From Phorcus lineatus (lineage: Eukaryota > Mollusca > Gastropoda > Trochida > Trochidae), in the NCBI GenBank assembly GCA_921293015.1, contig OV121085.1:17447731-17511730 (forward strand): 64,000 nt of DNA, in the 5' to 3' direction. The translations under genes and the position numbers were made by a program. Numbering within the stretch: position 1 is the stretch's first letter; each line of letters opens with the position of its first letter. A model generated the notes under the pieces. That model had not been told where the DNA came from. It made no database searches and was given only the letters and a program-made list of their open reading frames with translations. This document shows, piece by piece, positions 35,791 through 47,640 of the stretch.

Positions 35791-38103
35791 CTGCATCAAT
35801 TAAGTGTACTTATTAGTTTTATAAAAAGATAATATATTCCAATGTTTGATATTTAACTTGTGGAAGCGAAATACATTTCAAATATATTTATTTGGAACGG
35901 ATTTAAAGTGTCATTGATAAGTTGTCTGAATCAAGATAACATACAAAAATCTCTGATTACGAGTTGTCTGGTCTGTAAGGTATTCCCAATTGTGGTTGTG
36001 GCACCTACATTGTGGCGAGGCATCTCACGTTTCAGCCACAACTCGTATGACAACTCATATGACGTCACGTCACGTCGCTTGGAAGTGAACTACAAAATAT
36101 GTGATAATATTAAAGGTTTCAACAAGTGTAATCCATCAATGTGGTGAGGGTCTCTATGCTTTAACTTACAAGATGACGAATGCTATGAAATATTGAATAT
36201 TTAGCACAATAGTATATAATTAATCTACTCTGGCGCGAGTTTTGATATAGCAAATATAGTTCAGACAATTTAATTATTGAATATAAGCATTTGTAATGAT
36301 AATTATTATTATTTCAGTTTTAACTTATCTAGACGACATTGACAATTGCAACATAAATGCGTATCTCTGATACTGATTGGTTGATGGAAATACTTCTCTA
36401 CGTTGATTTACAATGAATATGGAAAAAATTGGTGAGGATAGAATCACCGAGAAATGAGAAAAAATAAAATATCACATTTATCAGATTTTGTCCAATTTCA
36501 TTTTTATGGGTTTTTTTATAGAACTATTTGCTCTTATGGCTTTCTAGCTAGTGTTATACCCGATGTATTTTCTGACTATTTAAAAAGCCAACCAAAACGA
36601 ATCAATTCAACTGTTCATGAATGACTATGAACCAATTGCTTCCCGAATGCCTTAATTGATAAATGTACATTCTCAATTAAATTTACTGAAAAGAAAAGAA
36701 ATAAACAGTGTTCTTGAACATTACATTTCATTGCGAAGAGAAAATGACTCAATCCTTCGTATTGGGAAACGCAGAACAATCTTACAAAGAGGAAAAGCAG
36801 ATATTAAAATATTCTTCATAATGTTACTTTGTATTTGTTAGGTTTTTTTATTACATCTACATGTATATCATTTCTGTACCTTGACCTCCAGCTGAAAGTT
36901 ACAATATACACTGGATCTAAGAACCATGTTTATCAGAATAATTTTAGAAATATCAACCAATTTCCTATAAAATTAACTCATATTCGTAGCTCTTATTTCG
37001 ATTCCTGGAAGTAAAGGATAAAATAACTTCATTTATATCCGCTATAGACATCCAGCAGGGTAACTGTAACCCAATCAAATAAAAATAACCCTGTCCTGTA
37101 AACAGTAACACATTTTTCTGTAGTATAAAAATTATTATAGTTCTTAATCCCGCACAATAATTAATATCTGGATTTATTCGGCAATACCTATAATAATTTT
37201 TGTTGTAAAGCAACCCGACAGCTGTAACATTATAAGGTTGCTTGTTTAAAAGTCAAAATGGAATAAAGTCATAGTTATTTGGTCAGAAAAGAATGTTTTT
37301 CCTAAATAACCGGTAACCAGAAATTACATTAATTTTCATTGAAAAGAAGAATATTATTTTAAAAAATCAATTTTCCCTGTACAAATAACTAATCTTAAAA
37401 AATAATGCTAATTTAGATTTTTGCATCTTAAATCACATGTATTGAAATAAATATCATTTCATTTTTTTGGCTTCCTGTCTGTTGAATTCTGACAGTAAAA
37501 ATAGGTTGTTAATTTCATTTGTCCTCCATTTTTTCCTCCAACGGAAAGATAAATTGGTAATGATAGTTAAAATTTACAACACATATAACAACATGGCTTT
37601 TGAAAAAGAATTACTACTTTTTAAAAGAAAAAAATTACTTTCTTTTTTTGTTACTATCCAGCAGTTTACTTGTCATTTAGTCTTACACGTTGAGGTCAAC
37701 TGTGTCAAATACCTTTTCTTAAAAACTAGTCCGTTTTAACCTTAATAGATAGGTTTTGCAAATCTGGTTGTTTGCCTCCTAATTCTTCTCACCAACAATA
37801 AGATAGATGATAGATAATCAAGTACTTATTTAGACTTTTTAAAGTTTTCACGTAAAACGGGGCATTCAAGTTGGCAACTTCATATCGATATGTCTTTTTT
37901 AATCCTGTAAAAAGATTGATTATATTCTAATGTATATCTTTTTATGAAGATTTATTATATATCATATTAGCAGACAAAACGACAATATCAAATCGCGATG
38001 AAAATAAGCAAAATACACATCTACACACGAAATCGCATCACAATGTAAAGATACGCAATAAAAAGGATATGAAATATTAATTTGGGAAAATCACCCGTAT
38101 TTT
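35791..38103. other. Non-coding stretch
   Basis: No gene recognised. A TGACGTCACGTCACGTCG cluster (CRE-like) lies at 36060-36077. Open frames of 60-95 codons lack motifs. Confidence 0.45.
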
Positions 38104-39175
38104 TATACCCCCGCCTTACAGCGTAAGCGGGGGTATATAGCGTTCATTCTGTCCGTCCGTCTGTCTGTCCGTCTGTCCGTCCGTCACAAATCTTTGTCCG
38201 GAGCATATCTCCTAAACTATACATGCTAGCTTCACCAAACTTCATACACTTATCAACCATGATCCTTAGATGTGCCTTTTGAGAGTTAGACCAACAAATG
38301 ATTTTTATTTTTTGCAGTTTCCATGGAAACATGACTAAAACAGTGACTCTATGACCAAGTCCTTTGTCCGGAGCATATCTCCTAAACTATACATGCTAGC
38401 TTCACCAAACTTCATACACTTATCAACCATGATCCCTAGATGTGCCTTTTGAGAGTTAGACCAACAAATGATTTTTTATTTTTGCAGTTTCCATGGAAAC
38501 ATGACTAAAACAGTGACTCTATGACCAAGTCCTTTGTCCGGAGCATATCTCCTAAACTATACATGCTAGCTTCACCAAACTTCATACACTTATCAACCAT
38601 GATCCCTAGATGTGCCTTTTGAGGGTTAGACTAAGAAATGATTTTTATTTTTTGCGGTTTCCATGGAAACATGACTAAAACAGTGACTCTATGACCAAGT
38701 CCTTTGTCCGGAGCATATCTCCTAAACTATACATGCTAGCTTCAACAAACTTCATACACTTATAAAACATGATCCCTAGATGTGCCTTTTGAGGGTTAGA
38801 CTAACAAATGATTTTTATTTTTTGCGGTTTCCATGGAAACATGACTAAAACAGTGAATTTATGACTAAGTCCTTTGTCCGGAGTATATCTTCTAAACCGT
38901 ACATGCTATCATCACCAAACTTCATACACTTATCCATATTGGTGCGTCTCTTGAGGGTAAGACCAAAAAATTATTTTTATTTTTTGCGTTTTACATGGAA
39001 ACGTTACTAAAACAATGACTATCTGACAAAGTGCTTTTTCCTGAGCATATCTCCTAAACTATACATGCTAGCTTCAACAAACTTAATACACTTATCAACC
39101 ATGATCCCTAAGTAAGCTTTTTGAGGGTAAGACCAACAAAGAAAGCCAGGCTATAGTTTGAAGCGGGGGTATGTG
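38104..39175. repeat. 170-bp minisatellite with hairpin-forming left end
   Basis: The left edge TATACCCCCGC...GCGGGGGTATA (38104-38137) is a hairpin. A (GTCC/GTCT)n run follows to about 38184. Then CTTTGTCCGGAGCATATCTC recurs at 38192, 38362, 38532, 38702 and 38872, exactly 170 bp apart, with a diverged unit at 39034. The right edge GCGGGGGTAT (39163-39172) is the inverse of the left, so the array looks like the cargo of a small mobile or foldback unit. The 62-codon minus frame is an artefact. Confidence 0.92.
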
Positions 39176-39639
39176 AGCTGTGCTCACTTCTTTACTTGTT
39201 ATAACAAACATCAAGGCAAAAGGAAATATTCTTGCCAATGTAGTTTAAATGTAAGAATAATCATAAGATTGTACTTATGATGATTGAATGGAATAATTGA
39301 ATTACTTATCTGTATATTTTGATAGAATTCGCTGACTGGGAGGTCAATTTATTATTGGCACATTACCGTGTATATATAGTAAAATGATCCCTTAACAAAA
39401 TGATCTCTAAAACTCTGACCATTTGTTTTTATGCTATAAATGCTTATTTAATTTTTGTAAAACAATGAATTAACATTCGCATCAAAGTTAATAGGGGTAC
39501 TTGGGAAATAATAGGGATATTTATGAAGGTAAACATTTATTCACAAAAATAACTCAATGGCAATAAAGTTTAGGCTTATGTACAGGAGCCTTCATTTTTA
39601 AATAAATATAACTTAATAACTTATATAAATCTAACACAT

Positions 39640-40040
39640 TAGCTACATTGATGACAGTTTAGGTCACAGTTCAGGATTAGAATTGATCTTTCTTTTTTTA
39701 AATCAAACTCGTAACTTTTCTTTGTAGGATAGAGGCTTAAACCTTGAATTTTGATTGATCTCTGTCATAGACATCTCTTTCTAAGGATATTTCACATTTT
39801 GCCGGATATTTGGCTTATAAGATGATCTGATTAAGTGACCGAGTATTCGACAGGTCTAAACATCATGCATAGTAACTATTGATATAGATTGAGAGCGGTT
39901 TTGACAGCCATGTACATTTAGGTTTCTTTAAATAAATCACCGAAAAAAGCAGCTATCAGAGCTAAAAGGGATTCAACTTCGACAAAAAAACCTCAGCTTT
40001 TCATTTATTTCAAGTCTATTCATCTGATGAACTTCTTGGA
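39640..40040. repeat. Block J, copy 2
   Basis: GATGACAGTTTAGGTCACAG, TTCAGGATTAGAATT, TTGACAGCCATG and TTCAACTTCGACAAAA match copies 1 and 3. Diverged. Confidence 0.5.
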
Positions 40041-40139
40041 CGTATTACTATTGTTGGAGTACATTTTCCTTACGTTATAAGAAAGAGATTATTTAGAACG
40101 AAAATCAACGGGAACATATGTAGGGCAACAAACAGAACT

Positions 40140-40570
40140 ATCTATAGACCAAAATAGCTACAGCGATGACAGCTTACGTCAGAATCAGAATATGGATTGA
40201 ACTCTTGTAAAGAGATCAAACGTATGCAGTTCTTTAGAAGATAACATATAACTTTTCTAAAGGGAAAGTTACATGTAACGTCACTGATCTCCGTGACTGA
40301 TATCTCTTTGAAGTGATATCTAACATGTGCTTGACATTTGGATTACAAGAACTAATGATGAGGATACTTTGAGAACCTGACATTTACTGAATATCGTAAC
40401 GTAGGGTTTTTATTGATGCCATTTTTGACAGTCATACTCTTATTGGTTGCTGGCAAAATATCACTGATTGAAACAGGTGAGTAACGTTAAAATCTTCAAC
40501 TTCGACAAACCAAATTTATTTGTCTTCTGGTACAAGCACATTAATATAATAAGCTCAGAACTGCTGGCTT
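40140..40570. repeat. Block J, copy 3
   Basis: TATAGACCAAAATAG, GCGATGACAG, TTACGTCAGAATCAGAAT, GACATTTGGATTACA, TTGACAGTCAT and TCTTCAACTTCGAC correspond to 35375-35790. Confidence 0.55.
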
Positions 40571-40960
40571 TCTGAAGAATATTGATGTACATTTCTTAAT
40601 TTTAACTTACATAAGTTTATATAAGAGAGAGACCTAAGGTGATAAAGGCTATAACAACATGTAACGTACAAAATATACTGCATTAACTTATTACCTTGTG
40701 TAAAAAGAATTCCAAGTTGAGCCACATTTTGTCAGTTGTAATGAAATAGCAATACATTTTGTTTCATCTTAAGCAGAGTTGACACTTAATTTTAATCAAC
40801 ATGCAAGATGAAAACATTGTAAATTTTTAAAAATTAGACAGAGCTTAGAAATTCTAAGAGAGCAAAGCATCAGGTTTTTGTCAGTGTAAATCGAATAAGT
40901 AAGAAAAACAAGTTCGATTTATATCTAAACCGTTTATAAATTTTACAGTTATAAGGAAAT

Positions 40961-41137
40961 ATGGGGAACATGAATGGTGGCTTGTTTCATAATAAACTTA
41001 GTAAAACTAATTGTTTTTCATTCGGAATGAAACATTTCTTTTAAAAAATGGGGAACGGGAAAAGTGCCTTGTTTAATAATAAACTTAGTAAAACTATTTG
41101 TTTTTCATTCGGAACGAAACATTTCTCAAAAAATCAA
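40961..41137. repeat. 87-bp tandem duplication
   Basis: ATGGGGAACATGAA...AAACTTAGTAAAACTA...CATTCGGAATGAAACATTTC repeats at 41048 with about ten differences. No coding signal. Confidence 0.85.
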
Positions 41138-41859
41138 TGATAATCCACTTTCACTTTCACATGAGTTTCATGACCGGAATTGACAAGTTCCAGGAATAGC
41201 AGACTCGTGTGAATATTCCAATTATCTATGTAATGGACATCGTACATTACAACTGTCATGACTGAGCAAAAGAAATTTTTTTGCATCCAAATGTACATAC
41301 TTTGAAGAAAATACATTAACGTATTAGCTTTCATGTCTGTTACATTCTTGAAGTAATCGTTGATTGTCAATATGATTTAGATTTGTTTTTCTTCCTATGA
41401 AAAGGTTAGATTGCAGTTGCAGTTATTATCATTCGCGAGGTAAATTTGGGTTGTCATTATCATTTAGAACTGAATTCGATATCATAGTTATATTTTTTTA
41501 TAGGAATGAGTGAAAGGGGATTAAACGAACGATAAAAAATGACCAACCTCAGCCTCTCTTTAATCAAACTCTCTCAGGCCAGGACTCTCGAGGAAGGAAC
41601 TTGAATTTTCAGATCATATCATATGATCTCCCATCCCTTTTTATATTTGTTTATAAATGATGTGGAATTTACAAATTCTACTTTGGTGTAACAAGAATAT
41701 TGAATATAATTTGTACTTTGTACTTAAAATTTTCATATCCCTGTTTTTATACCTGTATGTATTATCAGATACCCAGATTTCCCCCTCAGTTATGGTAGTC
41801 AATAAATCACAATTGATACCAGATCTTAAAATTATCTTATCGCCTGTCTGATGCATCGG

Positions 41860-42180
41860 AGAACCGACAGTTTCATGACACTTTTGATGATAGGATGTCT
41901 ATATTCGGTGAATATTCAGACAGAGCAGTACACTTGTATCGTCAAAGGATGGTAAATTAGTAAGATATGATGTGGGTGGCGAGACTTGGTCTCATACCCA
42001 TGCTTGAATGGACACTTTCATTGATCATTAGTGCTCAATGAGACTGGCTGGTGTCAAAACCTTACAAGTCCTCTTTAATCATGTGTCTGGATCCTCCGGC
42101 ATCTACAGTTTAAGTCAGCTTTATGATATCTAATCTGTAGTCTGTATATAATGAAGTAATTTATAGTTGGAAAACATTAC
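41860..42180. repeat. Block F, copy 1
   Basis: TTCATGACACTTTTGATGA, GTCCTCTTTAATCATGTGTC and TGGATCCTCC, then AATCTGTAGTCTGTATATAA, match copies near 45.3, 46.8, 50.1 and 56.7 kb. On the minus strand the core reads GGSRHMIKEDL then stop. Confidence 0.55.
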
Positions 42181-43164
42181 TTAAGCCTACAGATATGAGG
42201 ATTGATGCTACACTATCTAAAACACATTGCCAGGAATTACCAGGAATTTTTGAAAGATGAAAGGCTGTGTTTGATGTTTGTGCAACGTTATGGCTGATCT
42301 AAATATCTCTAATTCGCTTTTTTCCAGTCAATTAATTAGTGAAATATACAATCGGTGATTTGGCAAACAAAAACATACTTATAAGGATCCTTAAGAAATA
42401 TTTGCTGATCTTTTGATGTAAAATTCTGCACTAATATATATTTATTTGTTGCTTCCATGCAATGGCAACCCAATCTGGAAATAAAACTATTTTCCCGCAT
42501 GCATTGTCTTTTCCATATTTCTTTGTTCACGATGGTACTGTCACCAACCCTTTGAGACTTTGAGACTCTAAATAGAGTCTATCTTCAAGAATGCCTTTTT
42601 AATTGATATGATCAAAATATCAATGCATATATGCATTTGTTAACTTGCATACTAGTATCTTTATTTTCGATATTTCAAGTAGGTAGATGTACATTCAATC
42701 ATTACTTTCTATTTGACTAAAAAAATCAGTATTTACTTTGCCTAGTTTTGACCTAATAAATCTTTGGATACTTTTAAAAACTTGGATTCAATTGTGTAAT
42801 AAGTGTTGCGTAAATCAAGGTACAAGTTAGCGATACAGTAATCCAGGGGCATTTCAAACCAGAAGGCGATTGTGTATCGTATTGATCATGTTATGATTTA
42901 TAACATAGTAATAGTATCAGCTACATCTTTTACCCTTGGCCACAATACAGCCTTGAGGCTTTCTTGGTTGCCCATGATTAAAGGGAGTTAATTCTGACAT
43001 ATATTCACTTCGTCCTCGGTCAATATTATTTACCTCATTTTTTACACACTATCATTGATCTCATCTCCAGTCTATTATTATATGATATTCCAGAATATGC
43101 AAATCAGAATACACTGTGTAACTTACAAAACAAATTATCAATAGCTGAATTTATATCTTGAGAA

Positions 43165-43330
43165 AACATCAAATATATCGAAGCTACGGGTGGTTGATGA
43201 TTAACCCTCTCTTAATCAAAAAGACATTTATATGACTTGACGTTAAGTTGATATTCACATCTGGAAATTGCCTAATATGGAAAGATGGCAGTGACGAAAT
43301 TCGTTCTTTTGATAAACGGTAATAGCTTAG
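43165..43330. repeat. Block K, copy 1
   Basis: GAAGCTACGGGTGGTTGATG, TTCACATCTGGAAATTGCC and TAATATGG match 52780-52925 and more weakly 47512-47640. Follows block F by about 1 kb, as the other copies follow their F blocks. Confidence 0.45.
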
Positions 43331-43669
43331 TTGCCAAATGCATCTAGGTTATAAATGTGTCGCTTATTATTGTAATCAGATGATTAGTAAATCAAACGAA
43401 TTTATGTTGGCTTTGTTTTTGTCCATTCCGAAAACAAAGACGCGATTCAGTACAGTTACTCGTTATTATTTGTTACTTAATTCATGTTAATTAATTCACT
43501 AGATGTGAATGCATATTTGTAAAACGTCCCTGCTGGAAATTCTTTAACATGGAATATAAACTACATATTAATTGAATAAACATAGATTCAAATATTGTAT
43601 CTGGATACTTAAACATACTTAAAATTTAACTATGGATTTCTTTACAAGAAAAGAATATATAGAGGATAA

Positions 43670-43803
43670 CATATGAGTGTCCATAACATACTATGTTTAC
43701 GACACGAGTGCCCAAATATTAGTATTTCCCGATCGAGAGCGAGGAATATACTGAGATTTAGTCACGCGTGTCGAAAACATAGTATGTCATGGACACTAAT
43801 ATG
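43670..43803. repeat. Near-perfect 134-bp palindrome
   Basis: The left arm CATATGAGTGTCCATAACAT, ACTATGTTTACGACACG is mirrored by CGTGTCGAAAACATAGTATG, TCATGGACACTAATATG. The similarity continues inward to a short centre near CGATCGAGAGCGA, so it can fold into a long hairpin of about 60-bp arms. Likely a small foldback or MITE-type element. Confidence 0.85.
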
Positions 43804-43919
43804 ATATTCTGTTTATAAACGAAGTCGCGAAATCAATGAAAATAATCAAAATCAACATCCAAGTATAAGCGGATTTCCCGTCGTCAGCGCATATTGACCG
43901 CAACGTCATAGAGGAACTG

Positions 43920-43943
43920 TGACGTCAAAGCATTGTGACGTCA
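43920..43943. promoter_or_regulatory. Two perfect CRE-type sites 16 bp apart
   Basis: TGACGTCA at 43920-43927 and 43936-43943, preceded by GCAACGTCATAGAG. They lie 117 bp right of the palindrome, so they may belong to the same repeat. Whether they act as a promoter is unknown; no gene follows. Confidence 0.4.
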
Positions 43944-45339
43944 AAATGAAAAAGTGATTCATATGGATTCTCCCATTTGCAAAAGACAGGAAATCAACAA
44001 TCAAGCCATGTAGCGTCGCAGGAACACCTCAATTTGATTAAATATGTAATTGGAATTAATCTTGTCTCTTATGGGTTTGTGTTCAGATGAGTTGTGTTAT
44101 CAGAACTAAAGCACAGTTATTGAAAAGTCAAAAATAATCTTTTCTAATAAAACTTCAAATTCTGTTGAAACTTAAATCTGTTGCAATTTTCAGACATATT
44201 ACCACGATGAACAATATGAAACATGTTACTCATCTTGTAAATCTGATTATATGGTTGTATACATTGATTTACAAAAGTATGTTTTCCGAAATTCAGCAAT
44301 TTTGTCTTCTATTCATCATTAACACATCAACACTCTTATTCCAGGAATTTGATCAAATTTCAGACCATTTAAACACCTTTCAAGTTGATGTATTGTCAAA
44401 CGAGAAGCCGATCTTCTGCAAAGGGATTAAACTTAATTTGATTTGTTTTGCTGCCAAAAAATTGAAGTGAAAAGAAAAAAATGTCCATACATTTATGCCC
44501 GTTCTCTTCGTATCTGAAAATGTAAGAACATAAACTGAATTAAGTCAGCCCTGCCAGTCACTTTTTTCCTATAATTTCATCGGATGTAAATGTTATCATA
44601 GTAAATGGATTAAAATCCGAAAAAAGAAATTTTGCATTGTCTAAAGTTAGAAAACAATCAAAGAAAAACTTATTTTGGAGTTTATAAAGTTAAAGATATA
44701 CATGTACATTAAAAAAAACTAATGTGTGTGTTTTAGTTAATATCATCATATGTATGATATATCAAAGTGACAAGACCTGTAAATATATAGCATTAGCAAC
44801 CAATGAATAGACACAACGCCAGTGTGATTAAAGTTGACACTGTTCCAAGGAATTTTTAATCAACTCTACCTGAATGCAAACTCTTTCTACTAGGGGTTTT
44901 CCTCTCCTTAACGGTCTGAATTCCTCAAACTCTTTAGTTAAATGTTTGATTAATCTTGATACAGACGTAAAGATATTTTGTTTCAAATAACTATGGTTTA
45001 TAGTTTGTACCTCATTTTAGAAGACTCGTGCTTTTTAGATATCTCATCTGATTTCAAATGTATCAAAACACCATTCAAGAAGATATTCCATCAAAATAAC
45101 TTCCACTCTCTTATAAAATACTAATCTTTACTTTACTTTACTACTAAAATACAATTATTCTTCGCACCTGCTTATAAATATCCATGAAGGATTTGCTTTC
45201 ACTAAATGTCAAGTAAACCCTGCTACTTTTATGTTTGTCAGTTCACGTGTATCTCACCGATATGACCGTCCTCTTTGTATAACTTTGTTACAAAGCCTCT
45301 CCATCAGTTTTTCAGATGTCACGTTTGCTGATACATAGT
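43944..45339. other. Non-coding stretch
   Basis: No gene. The 101-codon plus frame at 44165-44470 overlaps a short segment (TTCAGACCATTTAAACACCT) with weak relatives near 49.15 and 59.01 kb, another sign of the repeated unit. Confidence 0.4.
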
Positions 45340-45620
45340 CTGTAATTTTCAGATGTATGTTCAGATAGAGCTTAAACCAAATATCATTGAACAATATCTT
45401 ATTTGTATGATATCATGTCTCTGTTGCGAGCTGAGATCTGCTTTTGATAGAATAGAGAGTGTTTGGAATTATTTTTTCTCCACAATACTGGCTGGGTGTC
45501 GAGATTCACGCGTCCTCTCTAATCATCTGTCTGGATCCTCCAGGGAATGGTTGCTTATGTTAGCTTATGTTATCTTCTATGGCATTTAATCAGTGGTCTC
45601 TTTGTGGTAAAAGAGATTCT
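45340..45620. repeat. Block F, copy 2
   Basis: TATCTTATTTGTATGATATC, ATGTCTCTGTTGC, GTCCTCTCTAATCATCTGTC and TGGATCCTCCAGG match 50125-50430 closely, and GGTAAAAGAGATTCTAACA matches 46830-47060. Confidence 0.65.
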
Positions 45621-46079
45621 AACACGTAGTTGATAATATATAGTACATGATGATGTTGATTAGAAATGACTATGAGAACCTACACATCGGTTTCACTGCC
45701 ACGACATAAAACATACACTGCCTATATGTAACTACCCACTTTTTTCAGAGATGCATGGCATATTTAATGTCTGGATTACGTTTGGTTGATTTTATTTTTG
45801 ATTTTGATATATTTACAGTCATACATTAACAAAATAAACGATTTCGTGTCGTGTTTTTTTATTCAATATAATGTAATTTCGTTTGAAGGTTGGGCTTAGT
45901 AGGTATTCTTTCACCATATGTGTAACCATTTTAGAAATAATGATGATTTTACTTTAAATGACTAACACTCCGACAATTTTCCCTCCTTATAACATGTAGA
46001 ATATTGAGACACAAAAGTACCAATTAGCGATGCAGATAGAGTTGATTAGGTCCAACAACATTAGACTAACATGCAATGT

Positions 46080-46255
46080 GTTTCCAATCCTAAGACGGAA
46101 GGTTGTAATTTACAGAGCTGAATTCTATGGTCAGCCAATTAGACTTATCCATCAGGCAAGAGTGCCAACGATAATGATTCGATCTCTTCAAAATAACATG
46201 TTGTTGCAGGATACTCAAGTGCACAAGAATGATCTTGTGTTAATGATAATTCAGA
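46080..46255. repeat. Block N, copy 1
   Basis: CCATCAGGCAAGAGTGCCAA, CGATAATGATTCGATCTCT, AAATAAC and TTGCAG match 57240-57380. A 76-codon plus frame and a 63-codon minus frame overlap it; indels between the copies break both, so coding is not supported. Confidence 0.45.
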
Positions 46256-46829
46256 GTTGATGCTTTTCATAGTTGCTATGCTAGTTAATGAATAATCACA
46301 CGATAGTACACAGAGTACATGTAACACTAACGTCAAGGGAATACAATCATTTCAATTGGCCTTTTTGAAATCATGGCAACACAACAGCGGGGCATGTATG
46401 AAATGATCTGACAGCTAATTGAAAATATCTTGATGTTTGTGTGTATTTATCATAAAGATTATATATTTTCATAATACTCCCATTGTCGTTTCCATTTTGA
46501 TTTTAAAAAGTTGTTAATTGCGTGTAAATTATGCATTGATGAAGAGTTAGTGGTTCTCCTATTTATTTTTTACATCGGAGGATATGATTGTTAAAGAGGA
46601 ATTAGGTCTAAAATATTTTTCAAAAGTGTAAATTTTGTTAACCAGGTGAGAAGATACTTACATAACAGCATTAGGTCAATTCCGTATAAACACCACAAAA
46701 TAACAGCCAATAGTTTTAGTCGACAACATGCTCTTTAACTGTAACCATCATTATATAGACAAAAAATCAAGAACCCTTTACACATTAGTCTATTTTTACT
46801 ATAGACTTTGATAAGTTTTCAACATATAT

Positions 46830-47060
46830 AATGAATTATCACACCAAGGAACAAAATCTTATATGTATGATATCATGTTCATCTTTTTAATACATTGACA
46901 AGTTTAGAACCAATTTCGCTCCAAAAAATAGCTGAGAACAAGCCTAACATATCCTCTTTAATCCTCTTTAATCCCCTACTTTATCCTGCAGATTGTGTTA
47001 TCCTTGATAATACTTAATCAGTTGTCGGTGAATAGTAAAAGAGATTCTAACAGGTATGTG
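46830..47060. repeat. Block F, copy 3 (diverged)
   Basis: AAAATCTTATATGTATGATA, TCATGTTC, TTGATAATACTTAATCAGTT and GTAAAAGAGATTCTAACAGG. The GGATCC core is lost. Confidence 0.5.
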
Positions 47061-47511
47061 GTGAATACACGTTAATTGGACATAAACCCTACTACATAAA
47101 CTATACATTGCCTGCATGTAACTACCGACTTTTGCAGAGATAAATGGCGGATTTAATGTCTGCGCTCATTTGGTTGATTTATTTTTTGATTCTATATATT
47201 TGCAGTCATACATTTAACAAAATAACCGATTTCTTATCATGATGGTGGTTGATAGAATTTACTTTTGTTTGAAAGCTGAACTTTATTTGTACTATGTATT
47301 ATTGTATTAGTAGTATTATGTTGTCACCATAAGTGTAACCATTTTAGAAACACACACTCGATTTATTTACTTTTCGTGCATAATTCAAACATGTTTCAGA
47401 CTTTATATTTCCAGATCAGTGTTTAACTCTTGCATAGAAATTTTGTTGTTTTTAATTATCAGATTTGTAATATTTATCATTTCATTTATAAAGTGAGAAC
47501 ACTAATAGGCT

Positions 47512-47640
47512 AAAAGATCATAGCTGCCGGTGGTCGAAACATATTATTTTTTCATTTTGAAAATACACATCGCTGCCTCTGTTGATAAGCTTTTCATTGG
47601 AATTCGCCTGATGACGACCAATAGGGAATTGCCCTACAAA
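47512..47640. repeat. Block K, copy 2 (diverged)
   Basis: CATAGCTGCCGGTGGT and TTGATAAGCTTTTCATTGG correspond to 52780-52925. About 0.6 kb after block F copy 3. Confidence 0.35.

Noticed and set aside
38144-38332. 62-codon open frame ending in a DGRTDGQTDGRTE motif
   Set aside because: It is a reading of the GTCC/GTCT run and the 170-bp minisatellite.
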